Assembly: GCA_023374025.1 (NCBI GenBank)
Contig: SIJG01000022.1
Location: 1,621,290 to 1,685,289 of the forward strand
DNA: 64,000 bases
DNA from: Heterodera schachtii
Lineage: Eukaryota; Nematoda; Chromadorea; Rhabditida; Heteroderidae
Direction of reading: 5' to 3'
Below the pieces are notes generated by a model. It saw only the letters and a list, made by a program, of their open reading frames with translations, did no database searches and was not told the origin of the DNA. A program made the translations under genes and the position numbers. Of the stretch, positions 1 through 9,473 are shown one piece after another; the stretch's first letter is position 1; each line of letters begins with the position of its first letter.

Positions 1-291
1 AAAATTTGTAAAAATATTTATTGTTCAGGCCGCGGTTCCGTAAACTCAGATAAAAATTAACAAAGTTTAGCGTATTTTTGAAAGGAAGAAAATAATAATT
101 GCCTAAAAAGTTTTCACAGAAATTCTTCTTATTAATATTAATTACCTATTCTTCAATTGATTTTTTATTCTTAAGATTGCATATGTTTATAATAATATTG
201 TTGGTCTTTTGGCCCGCATCAAAGTGCAGGTATTATTACTGTAGACTAATTAAGCCAAACAATTAGCGTAATAATCGGCCCAAACTCACAG

Positions 292-1184
292 GTTCCTTTT
301 CCTATTCTCATCTTCACATTCGGCTCGCTACTCATCTACGATCTGCCGGTAGGAATTCAGAAAACTTTCATTTAACCCCCCAAAAAATTGAATTCGGAGT
401 TATAGCCGCGAAAAATAGAAATGAATAAATTTAACAAATTGCATTCATTTTGCCTTAAAATTATTCATCCTTTTTACTGCTTTTACATTAAATGTTCGTT
501 ATTAATCCTATTAATCTCCCACCCCTTCAGACTTTTGTCATCACTTACCTTTTGTTGGCATTTATCGTCACTTATGTCAAAATTAATGGCACTAAAATTT
601 ACACATCCGTCATCAATAACAACAGTTGGATCATTTTTATTTTCGTCTCTATTATCAAATTTTCCTATGCCACCAATTTGGACACTCACCAACATTCTGA
701 ACCAATTGCTTTGTGGAAGAATATTCCCCGAATTGCCAAATTTATGTGTTCGGAAATTTGCAAAACGACAACTGTGATGCTGGAGGGCATTCCCGGATTG
801 GCAACTTCGACTTGCGTGAAAATTCGGGAAAATTTCCCGACCCTTGACCAACAGGTAGAAGCATATGCAAATGGTTGGTAGATCATTTTAATTAATTGCT
901 TTATCGATTAAAAACAAAATTTTGGTTTTGAAAGATTACTTAAGCGTAAAATTTTAACAAAATGGGTCAAGTTTCATTTTTTCAGCACTTTGAGCGCAAC
1001 ATCATTTTCTATGGCCTTTTTTTCTTCATTTCCATTTTCAATTGGGTATGATTTTATCAAAAAAAGGAAAATAAATTATTATCTTCCACAGGCTTTCGCC
1101 GTAAAATTCATTTTGTTTTTGGGCATTCATTTAATCATCGATGTCTTTTTGTCTGACGCCGAACGACAAATTGTAAATTTTTAA
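292..1184 (+). CDS. Small multi-pass membrane protein, copy 1 of a tandem pair (four exons seen, 5' end unresolved)
   Basis: I do not recognise the family. Exons read at 292-348, 531-854, 986-1045 and 1092-1184, all phase 0, with acceptors ending CAG and donors GTAGGA, GTAGAA and GTATGA. Joined, they give one open frame ending at TAA 1182-1184. The protein is hydrophobic at both ends: exon 1 plus the start of exon 2 form a membrane hairpin (FTFGSLLIYDLP running into TFVITYLLLAFIVTYVKI), the middle of exon 2 is polar with several Cys (MCSEICKTT), and exons 3-4 give a second hydrophobic pair (IIFYGLFFFISIF, then VKFILFLGIHLIIDVFL). The neighbouring gene at 1616-2671 has the same exon order and phases, which supports both models. 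No initiator exon was fixed; a short ORF near 183-221 ends at a possible donor, but its phase does not match exon 1. Role unknown; a membrane location is inferred only from hydrophobicity. Confidence 0.55.
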
Positions 1185-1615
1185 GATTTGTTTAATATTT
1201 ATTAATCTGATAATAATTTTTTTTATTTAGTGAATTAATGAATTATTTAAATTAATAAAAGACCGGAATTTTGAAAATATCAGGCTGTTTTAATAAATGA
1301 AATGAACAAATATATTTAATAATTAAGTTTTGAATTTGTTTTGTTATTTTTAAAGTAATTTTTTTAAATCCGGTATTTAGACATCGTATTGCTATGGCAA
1401 GGGTTGGTTCGGGCTCACTTGTGATATCATCGTTTTCAAACTTCCAGCAGTAAAAATGATTAATAATTATCATTTTAAATTTCAATACTCAAAAAATTAA
1501 TTTGAGGTATTAAACGCTCAAAATTCTGCTCGACTGCCCACTGATATTCTACAGGTGCTTATGTTTTGTGATTATTCATAAACAAACTAATGCAATCTTT
1601 AATAATTGTGCACAG

Positions 1616-2671
1616 TTTGTTTTTGTGGCCTCTTTCTTGTTCATCGCTTGTTCGCTGTTCATCTTTGATCTGATTGTTTGTACTTTTTGCCAATTTGCTC
1701 TCTACAGTATCCCCTCCTAATTGCACCGTATTTTAGACATTTGTCTTCACCTATCTTTTGCTGATTTGTGCTCTTCAATTCGCCAAATTCGTTGTCATCG
1801 ACATTTACAAATGTGTCCAAAATCGCACTTCGCTTCCAAAAGATTGTGGACAAATGGTCCATTTCAAAATGGACGAAATTTTTGCCGATTTTATCAAAGA
1901 AATAAAGGCGACATGTGCGGAAATTGGATCGAATGAGCACATTCACCGAAGATCTGTTGTCATTTTTTGGCACATTCACTACAAAATTAAAACGGACAAG
2001 GTCATTTGGAAAGGTGGCAAAAGACGGGGCATTTGAAACCGAAATTCACCACTATAACAACCAAGAATGGGAGCAGGGAATTTCCCAATTCTCATATTCA
2101 AAAAATTAAAATTTATTAATCTAAAACCTATTAGAAATGGACCCGTAAATTAATTTAAAAATAAATTAAAAACAAAATAATCATTTTATTAATTCAATTA
2201 ATTTTCTTCCTTACTTTGGATGGAAAATCATTTATTTTTAGCTTTCGCTTTGCTGCTTCACCTTCACTTCTCTTGTTTTCTTATGCAATCACACTTTTGT
2301 TATGGTAAGAAATATTTTCATAGGTCGGCAAATTTTATATGGGAAAATTTGGCAATTTTTAGAAAAAATTATTTGAGTTATCTTTCTTTTTAAATTTTAA
2401 TATTTGTTTGAATTCGTTTTTTTGAGTAAATTCCCGATAATCGATTCGCAACATTTTCTTAAGTGATCCTTTATAAACCTTTCCTATTCAACGGAACTAC
2501 TTATTGTTTGTTTCTAACATTTATTTTTATATAAATTCCGTGTTTCCTATTTTTATTTATTTTAAAATCCCTCTTTTTCAGGCTTTTGCCATCAAATGCG
2601 TTTTGTTGTTTTTGGTTGCCATTTATTTCAAAATCAGCTTCACGAACTTCTTCCAAATTCTGCAATGTTAA
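1616..2671 (+). CDS. Small multi-pass membrane protein, copy 2 of the tandem pair
   Basis: Diverged paralogue of the gene just upstream. Exons read at 1616-1675 (FVFVASFLFIACSLFIFDLI, parallel to copy 1 exon 1), 1737 to about 2000 (starting TFVFTYLLLI, parallel to TFVITYLLLA), 2242-2304 (hydrophobic, 21 codons) and 2582-2671 (AFAIKCVLLFLVAIYFKI, parallel to AFAVKFILFLGIHLIIDVF), stop TAA 2669-2671. Phases are 0 throughout, as in copy 1. The donor of the long exon is the weak point: AAG|GTCATT at 2000/2001 keeps phase, but reading on through it is also possible. The donor after exon 1 (GTTTGT) is non-consensus. The soluble middle (DEIFADFIKEIKATC) aligns loosely with IAKFMCSEICKTT in copy 1. 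Identity is low enough that these are old duplicates. Initiator exon not found. Confidence 0.5.
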
Positions 2672-2679
2672 TCGTCCAC

Positions 2680-3250
2680 TTGAACTGTTTTTTCATGCTT
2701 TTGCCGCTCTCTGATCATTCATGAGTTTTTTACTCTATGCATTTATTCTTTTTTATTTTTCGTGTCATTTTATTCAAATTTGAATGATTTTGTCAATTAT
2801 TCTATTTTATTTATGCATTTTCGGTTAAATTCTCAATAAAACATTAGAAAAATTTGATTTATTTTTCTGTGAGAGTTTAATTCGAAACATAGATCGGAGA
2901 CAAAAGTTATAAGTTTTAATGAGTCTCAAAGTCTTTAGCAGTAAATTATCTATTTTTAAAAAATTAACATAAAATGTGCTAATTGTCCCAAAGAATTTCA
3001 AGAACATCCAAATTATTCTGGCAAAATATTTTCCTTCGATTCAATATTTCTGTTCAAGAATTTTGAAAACAAAGAATTGTATGTAAACGCACAGCATATA
3101 GCCATTTGGCTAAAACCAAACAATGAATTTCATCCATCATAATTAATCCAATTAATTTGTCGGCATTCGTTTCACATCAATGGAATTTAATTTGCATTTT
3201 CGACGGCATTTCTTTATTTTCCGTCACATCAAAATTTAATTGACCGTTCC
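2680..3250. other. Intergenic AT-rich sequence
   Basis: No convincing exon, RNA gene or repeat was seen. It separates the + strand membrane-protein pair from the 3' end of the - strand ankyrin gene. Confidence 0.5.
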
Positions 3251-3251
3251 T

Positions 3252-4860
3252 TTAATGTTTAAATATCAATTTTTTATTGCTTATTTTTCTACCGGAGATT
3301 AACGGTGGCACTGCCAAAGTTCCCTCAGTACAAAACTGAAATTGCTGCTTAATTGTGGCCTCAGCACCATTTTCGCGTAGGAATTTTGCTGAACAAAATC
3401 AAATTATAAATAAAATTATGGAAATTTAAATGACAATTTTCACATTTATTTTCCATTAAATTTAATTCGTTTTGTTTAAATTCCAACCAATTTCAAAATT
3501 CCGGCCAATGTAAGCACAGTCCAACGGCGTGAAGCCAATGTCCATTCGGTGGTTAATATTTGCGTTGTTTTCGACCAAAAACTCGCACACTTTGAGGTGA
3601 CCTGCGCACGTCGCGGCACAAAGAGGCGAAATGTCATCTCAATTTAATATTTGTATTATTAATACAAAAATAATTAATAAATAAAATATTTTTTTAGGAA
3701 TTTTCTCTTTCCCTCTCTTGCAATTTTATCACATTTCAATTTTTATTAATTAAATTTAATTTGTCACTTATTATTTTGTAATCCCCAAATGTCACTGATC
3801 CATTTCCATTAACATCGTCGCTCTTTTGGTGCTAAAAAATTAAGTTTTAATATTTTAAATTGATTATTTATTTTACCAAAAATTTGACAATTTCAAAATG
3901 ACCGGCGGCCGATGCAATCCAAAGCAATGAGACGCCATCTAAACACACAATTTATATCCAATAAGTAATTTCAGTAATTAGACAAAGCTGGACAATGAAA
4001 AATAACCCAGATTTTTCATGTCTAAATTCTGTTTTCCATATTGATCTGGACCTATATTTCTGGAAAAAAAATTCAGACTCTGGAATAGGAATGGATCCGG
4101 CCAGCAGGTCCAGATCTTGCTATTGTATTTAATCACCGAATGTGCCTCCAGCGGTTTTCAGTTGGCGCATTCTCAGATTTACGTCGTTGCTTTTCGACTT
4201 AATAAAATAAATCATTTTGTTATTTTTAATCTAAAACTGAATGCAATTACCAGAATTTTAAGGGTTTCAATCTGTCCGTTCAATGCAGCGCCAAACAATG
4301 CAAAAAGGGAATTGTCACTCCAATTTTCTGGCACTTTGCCAACTAAAACGCACTCCAAAAAGTGTTTGTTCAAATGTGAACGGAAACTGTGGACAATTCC
4401 AAACAACTCGTTCAGCATCTTTTTCTGAATAAAATTCGGGAATTTTAAAGAATTTTTCAAAGGGAAAAAAAAGCAAAGAGAAATTGGATTTTGAACTTTG
4501 GGTAAAATAATTTTTAAAATCCTATAATAATTTCAAAATTAAAGTAAAATTTTTTTTTCGATTCTAATGCAGTTTTTGTTGTCAGAATTTCTTCTCTCCT
4601 AACAAATTGGTTGCCATCATTAAATGAAAAGTGAAAATCGGAAAACCATTAAAATTTGGAATGTTTTGCGTATAAATCCAAATTAAAAGAGACAAATAAA
4701 TAAATTAGAATATTAAATGGTTCACCTTGTCCTCAAATGAATCATTATTTTTATCATTAACAGCAGAATTTCTTTTTTGGTAAATCAAAAATAAGAAAAG
4801 GCCAATGGACGGAAAGAGAATAAAAGAAATGGAGAAGAGGTCGAGAAGCAATTCGAGCAT
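3252..4860 (-). CDS. Ankyrin-repeat protein with an N-terminal membrane anchor
   Basis: Seven exons on the minus strand: 4860-4726, 4424-4251, 4197-4137, 3938-3877, 3831-3768, 3637-3488 and 3388-3252. All junctions are GT/AG and phase-consistent (0, 0, 1, 0, 1, 1). The total is 783 nt, that is 260 residues plus TAA at 3254-3252. Residues 1-45 start at the only upstream ATG and hold a hydrophobic stretch (SISFILFPSIGLFLFLIYQ), a likely signal anchor. From about residue 80 there are recognisable ankyrin units: NSLFALFGAALNGQIETLKI, then DVNLR, GVSLLWIASAAGHFEIVKFL, NDISPLCAATCAGHLKVCEF, NNANINHRMDIGFTPLDCAY, and a last helix pair ending AKFLRENGAEATIK. Ankyrin repeats bind proteins; the partner cannot be told from sequence. 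A membrane-anchored ankyrin protein of this length is unusual but not diagnostic. The donor of the fifth exon (A|GTGACA) is the weakest junction. Confidence 0.8.
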
Positions 4861-5121
4861 TTGGAAATTACTGAAACAAATTAATGAGAAAATTAAAATA
4901 CATTTTTTATTGGGTAATCTTTTTAATTAAGTATGGAAAATGAATGTGATAATTACAGATGATCAGTTCGTTGAAATAACTTGAGATTGTTTTTAACACT
5001 AAAATCTCGCCTCCGGCAAAACAAAAAAAAATGATGAGGAAAATAGCGTAAATTAGAGACAAAAAAGAGAAATATTGATTTTTGTGGTCTCTACATGACT
5101 AAATATGTGTTTTTTACATAA

Positions 5122-6076
5122 CAGGGATGGGAATTATATTAATTAAAAATACTGAAATATTTAATAAATATTTACGAAAAAATGCCGAAATATTAACCAA
5201 ATATTGAAAAATGAGCGAAATATTGTGAGCAAATATTTAAGAAAAGTAAGAAATTTGGAATTTTTTCGTTCGAAATTATGAAGTATTTCTTAATAAAACT
5301 TTTCCAGGCTTGAAAATCTTTTCGCTTTTTGTAAGGCTAATAGAGCATGTGAAGAGCGTTCGAATGATCGCAAGATTATGGATTTGGATGACAAAGAAAA
5401 AAGTTATATCCAAAAACATGCTGGGGCCCAAACGTGAGGGCCGAACTAAGGTAAACCGACATATTTCGCAAGTTGGTTGCCTTTAATTTGGTTAAGGAAT
5501 TTTGGGCATCGCCAAAAATATGATCTTGTCCAAAAACAATTTTGTTAAGGAATTTCTGAATTTTCGATAAAAACAAATTCAAAAAAGCCAAAGTATTTAT
5601 AAAAAAAATGACAAAACCCCAAAATAAAATTATTCTATGAATTTTATAAAATATCGCTAAATTACATTTTAATAATTTTAAAGCGATTGAAACCATTTGT
5701 ATACAAATTTCAATAATATTCAAAAGTTTATGGCCAAAATTTCGAAAAATTCTCATTAAAAAAGAAAAGTTAGCAAAAAATGGCCAAAACTTTATTAAAA
5801 ATGCCAAAATGACGACGAAAACTAAAATTCGTCGTATTTTTGAGGGGGCATTTTTTTTAATTTCCAAAAAGTCGATATTTAGTGCTCTATTTTCGTTTTT
5901 CGCTCTTTTCTTGAGAAAATTTGCCAAGGACTAAAAACCTACAAATTTTAACATATAAATGCTATTTTGAGCCCCTTTCTTCATAGAATATGCGCAGAAA
6001 AATAAGTTAGGTAATCCCTACAATTTACAACCGTAGATATAAGCAAAAAAATATTTAAATAAATAAAATTCCCATC
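5122..6076. mobile_element. Degenerate hAT-like element with nested second copy
   Basis: The left edge reads CAGGGATGGGAATT at 5122 and the right edge AATTCCCATCTC near 6076, an imperfect inverted pair; no clean target duplication was found. Between about 5700 and 6036 the sequence matches the interior and right end of the element at 60255-60723 (shared blocks 'gccaaaatgacgacg', 'catagaatatgcgcagaaa' and a right end 'tttacaaccgta' at 6036). So a second related copy sits inside. The 183-residue ORF on the minus strand here is a by-product of the AT-rich repeat. Confidence 0.5.
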
Positions 6077-6137
6077 TCAAGTTATTAGTTCGGTTCTATT
6101 TTTATGACAAAGCACTACATATTTCAGGACGACGCCC

Positions 6138-6526
6138 AACTCGTACTGCCCCAACTCGTACTGGTACCCCGACTCGTACTAAGATTCTCAATTCGTACTG
6201 TGCAACAAAAAACGAAAAAAAAAAACATAAAATAACTCAAAAATTTCTATAAAGTTGTTTTTAATTTGTTAAAAAATAGAAAAAATGTATGAAACTCGGT
6301 GAAATGCTAAGAATCCAACAAAAAATGAATAAAAAAAAATTTAAATTTGTTCATGTATCATTTCACCAAGTTTCGTACATTTTCCGATTTTTTAACAAAA
6401 TGAAAAACAACTTTATAGAAATTTTTGACTGATTTTATGTTTTTTTTTTTTTTTTTGTTGCACAGTACGAGTTGGGAAACTTAGTACGAGTCGGGGTACC
6501 AGTACGAGTTGGGGCAGTACGAATTG
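6138..6526. mobile_element. Foldback element with ~180-bp inverted arms
   Basis: The left arm begins AACTCGTACTGCCCC and the right arm ends GGGGCAGTACGAATT. The arms stay complementary through GGTACC(C) blocks, 'cagtacgag' words, a T/A run and 'aaatttctataaagttg', leaving only a short centre near 6330. The outer 50 bp of each arm repeats the word ACTCGTACT about four times. No coding capacity. No target duplication was recognised. Confidence 0.7.
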
Positions 6527-6705
6527 TTTTTACCATATTTTCAGTCTGGAAACCGCTCGATTTTATGCTCCTATTAATCCATTAAATTCCATATTTAATC
6601 AATAACGAACACTTTTAATGACGAAAATTCTAAATAGTGACCTAAATAAGGGCAAAATGTTAAAAAAGTGAAGCAAAATAAAAGTAAAAATTTATTTTTT
6701 CATTT

Positions 6706-7440
6706 TTACTCGAAAGTCCAAAAAGGATTTATAGAGGGACAAAGAGGAGATCGTGGTTCTCTTGACTTATACGATGTTTTTTTCTCGTGGACCAATCTCG
6801 ACGAATATGGTACCAATCGGTAGCTCTCGATGAGACAGATCGATCTAGGGGTGGGGGAAGTTGATCCGACAAGTATAAACCGGTTTTTGAACCGATTCAA
6901 AACATAAAAAGTGAAGAAAATTGGGCATTTTTAATTAATTAATTTATTTTTTTATGTACATTTCAGTACCAACGAAAAATGAATAAACAAAATGGTAAAT
7001 TTTCGCAAAAGGGAGCATGCGAAGACGGAGCAAGTAGTGGGGCGAGACGGAGGGCGGAGGAAAAAGTCTGACGAGCGCCACAGGCGGTTGACTGCGGGGG
7101 CCCGAAGGGCCCCCGCCAATCAGTCAACCGCCTGCGGATCACGCGCGGACTTCTTCCGTAGCCCGTAGTCTCGCCCCACCTACTGGCCGCCGTAGTCGAG
7201 TGTGCGGCGGTTTTTTAGCGCAATAACCAAAATGACCTATTTGCACCGGTTTCCCTGCATTACTTTGGTACTGAATTGGCATTATAAGATTTGAATCGGT
7301 TCAAAAACCGGTTTATACTTGTCCGATCAATTTCCCCCACCCCTAGATCGATCTGTCTCATCGAGAGCTATCGATTGGTACCATATTCGTCGAGATTGGT
7401 CCACGAGAAAAAAACATCGTATAAGTCAAGATATTCGAGA
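6706..7440. mobile_element. Large palindromic (foldback) element
   Basis: Arms 6760-6905 and 7288-7440 are reverse complements over roughly 145 bp with few mismatches (shared 'cgatctgtctcatcgagag', 'aaaccggtttttgaaccg'). Inside them lie further nested inverted segments ('agtaccaa' near 6967 against 'ttggtac' near 7265; 'ggggcgagac' near 7039 against 'gtctcgcccc' near 7168), all centred on the strong hairpin at 7081-7134. The two mirror-image ORFs that start MNRFKNRFILV are the two arms read in opposite directions, not genes. Confidence 0.7.
7081..7134. other. Very strong GC hairpin at the centre of the palindrome
   Basis: The 14-bp outer arms CAGGCGGTTGACTG and CAGTCAACCGCCTG are perfect. 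They are followed inwards by CGGGGGCCC and GGGCCCCCG around a GAA triloop, with one five-base bulge (CCAAT, 7116-7120) on the 3' side. This is a 23-bp stem read directly from the sequence. Confidence 0.85.
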
Positions 7441-7515
7441 TCGTTTTTCGTGTTTTCTCATCGAAATAAAGCCGAGAAAAAAAGAAGTAAAATCTGAGAA
7501 TTCATTTCTAATGAC

Positions 7516-8120
7516 TAGGGATTCTTTTTTTAGGCACAAAAAATCGCGAAATAGGCACCTAAAAAGGCAGAAAAAAATCGCAAAATAGGCACCAAATAGG
7601 CACAAAAACCCTCAAATAGGCACTAAAATAGGCAAAAAAATTTTTTATTAAAGCTTTTTAGGCAGCAAAACACGTAAAAATTAATCAAAAAACTTATTTT
7701 GCCCATATTTCAATTGTTTTAAAGTTGTTTTCGATAAAAATAATTTTTTAAACCAAAATTTTTATTATGAAAAAATAATTGAATTTTGAGGATCAATTTT
7801 TGTGAAAAAAATTTTTCAATTCTTACGGGTGTATATTTTCGAAAAAATTTCAAGTGATTCTTAGGGGTGTATTTTTCATTTTTATTGCATTTTTGTTAAC
7901 GATTTTTCCCAAATCCTGAAAAAGGCAAAAAAAAAATGGCGAAATAGGCACAAAAATAGGCAAATAGGCATTAAGCACAAAGTCCAAAATAGGCAAAAAT
8001 AGGCATTATAAAAGTCATCGTAGACACCCCAAACCAAGTGGAAAATGCTTTTTTCGTGCTTATCTAAGCGTATTAAAGTGCGCAGAAATTTTAGGCATTT
8101 GCCTAAAAAAAGAATCCCTA
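7516..8120. mobile_element. hAT-like MITE, 'AGGCAC' family
   Basis: Terminal inverted repeats TAGGGATTCTTTTTTTAGGC and its complement GCCTAAAAAAAGAATCCCTA are perfect. Both sides are flanked by the 8-bp duplication CTAATGAC (7508-7515 and 8121-8128), the signature length of the hAT superfamily. The interior is non-coding, 605 bp in all, and repeats the word AATAGGCAC/AGGCA many times inward from both ends. A right-end relic of the same family lies at about 28765-28792. Confidence 0.9.
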
Positions 8121-8159
8121 CTAATGACAAATAAAATAAGTGAGAAATGACTTAAAATT

Positions 8160-8343
8160 GTGAATCTCTGCTTTTTGGCCTTAATTTGTTCAATGAGAAA
8201 TTCATTATTTTTACACAATCCTAAAAATTTAGGCCTTTTTGGCTATTTTTGTGAGATATTTTTTATGTGTTTATTTTTGTGCCTATTTTTTTTGTTGTCA
8301 ATTTGGGATATTTTGTGCCTAAAAAGGGAATACCTAATAATTT
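8160..8343. mobile_element. Truncated relative of the AGGCAC-family MITE
   Basis: It repeats 'ttaggcct', 'gtgcctattttt' and 'tgtgcctaaaaaggga', words typical of the preceding element, and ends in 'gggaatacctaa'. No matching left terminus is visible. The 61-residue + strand ORF is not coding. Confidence 0.4.
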
Positions 8344-8344
8344 G

Positions 8345-9340
8345 AGCTGGGATTTTTATATTTTACAATTTTTGCGGTTTAGTTATGCCCTGAGAAGTCC
8401 AAAAAAGCATTTTCTTCGAATAATTTTTGTTTTAGAGTGACTTATAAAGAAATAAAAATATAAGTATATTATGGCCCATAAAAATATATCGCACAAATTT
8501 GCGCTACTTTGGAAAGCATTGTTTCTCCATCATAATTTGCCTTTATCCGGCTTTTCCATTAACGAATTTTGGGTTCAAAAAACTAAGTTTTTAAAACTTA
8601 TGAATTATTATGTATTCCGTCATGACAGATTCTCAAAAGCATGAAAATTGTTCCTTTTAATAATTTCTGATTTTCGGTCCCTGTTTTTTTTCTGTTGTTT
8701 GAATATTCTGATTTTTGGATTTAAGGATAAATTTTGCAAATTCGTTTTTCATCTTCCAAACAGAACGATCACAGTTTAATTTAACCATTGGTTTTGCTCT
8801 TCTTCATCAATTCATCGGTCCATCCTTTCTTTTTCTTCCGCACTTTTCTTCATTTGTGTTTCTTCGCCGATGGAATGGCCAACGATTAGCCGACCATTCT
8901 TTTTTCCATGTTTTATTATGCCAAACATTCACAGAATTGGAAGTTTAATCAGCATTTTCCATCTCATTTCTTTATTCTGCGAAAATTTACTTATTTTTTC
9001 TTTAAATTGAATTTAAAATTTAAATAAATAATTTGAATTAAATTAAGAAGAATTAATTTTATAATTATAATTGAATTTGATGACTAAAATTTTAAGCACA
9101 CCAAGTGTCAGCCAAAATTTCTTTGATTTTTTAGCCCTAAACTAAGAAATAAAACTCTCAGAACAGCATTAGAAAACAATATTTTCATTTCACAGTGCAA
9201 AAACCCATGAAAATATAAGAATTCAATATATTTGTTAATGTTTGTATTAAATTAGTTTATCTATCTCTATATACATTGTATTAATGAAGTATTTGTGGTG
9301 TATTCTTAGATTGTTTTATTGCCTTTGACAAAGGAAAGTG
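8345..9340. other. Non-coding or unassigned sequence
   Basis: A + strand open stretch at about 8770-8948 (hydrophobic, FALLHQFIGPSFLFLPHF) follows a possible acceptor and could be a lone exon, but nothing else supports it. The rest is AT-rich with no feature seen. Confidence 0.3.
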
Positions 9341-9342
9341 CC

Positions 9343-9398
9343 ATGAATTCCGAGCAAATCGTTGCCAAATACACCAAAAGGAATTGCAATGGGACGAG
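9343..9398 (+). CDS. Possible alternative first exon of the eIF4E-like gene
   Basis: ATG at 9343 opens MNSEQIVAKYTKRNCNGT and ends in AG|GTAATG, phase 2. The exon at 9474-9550 also ends in phase 2 and is similar in sequence (EQIVAKYTK against KEIVDKYTQK), so either could splice to the acceptor at 9775. This looks like a duplicated first exon; whether it is used cannot be told from sequence. Confidence 0.4.
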
Positions 9399-9473
9399 GT
9401 AATGGAAGAAGCAAAAAGCAATTGACAAATGAATTTTAACATTCTTTGGACAAATTTAAGAGTCCGTTTGATC

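Noticed and set aside
5376..5927. 183-residue minus-strand ORF
   Set aside because: It lies in a degenerate transposon with AT-rich composition, and the related copy at 60255-60723 does not keep the frame.
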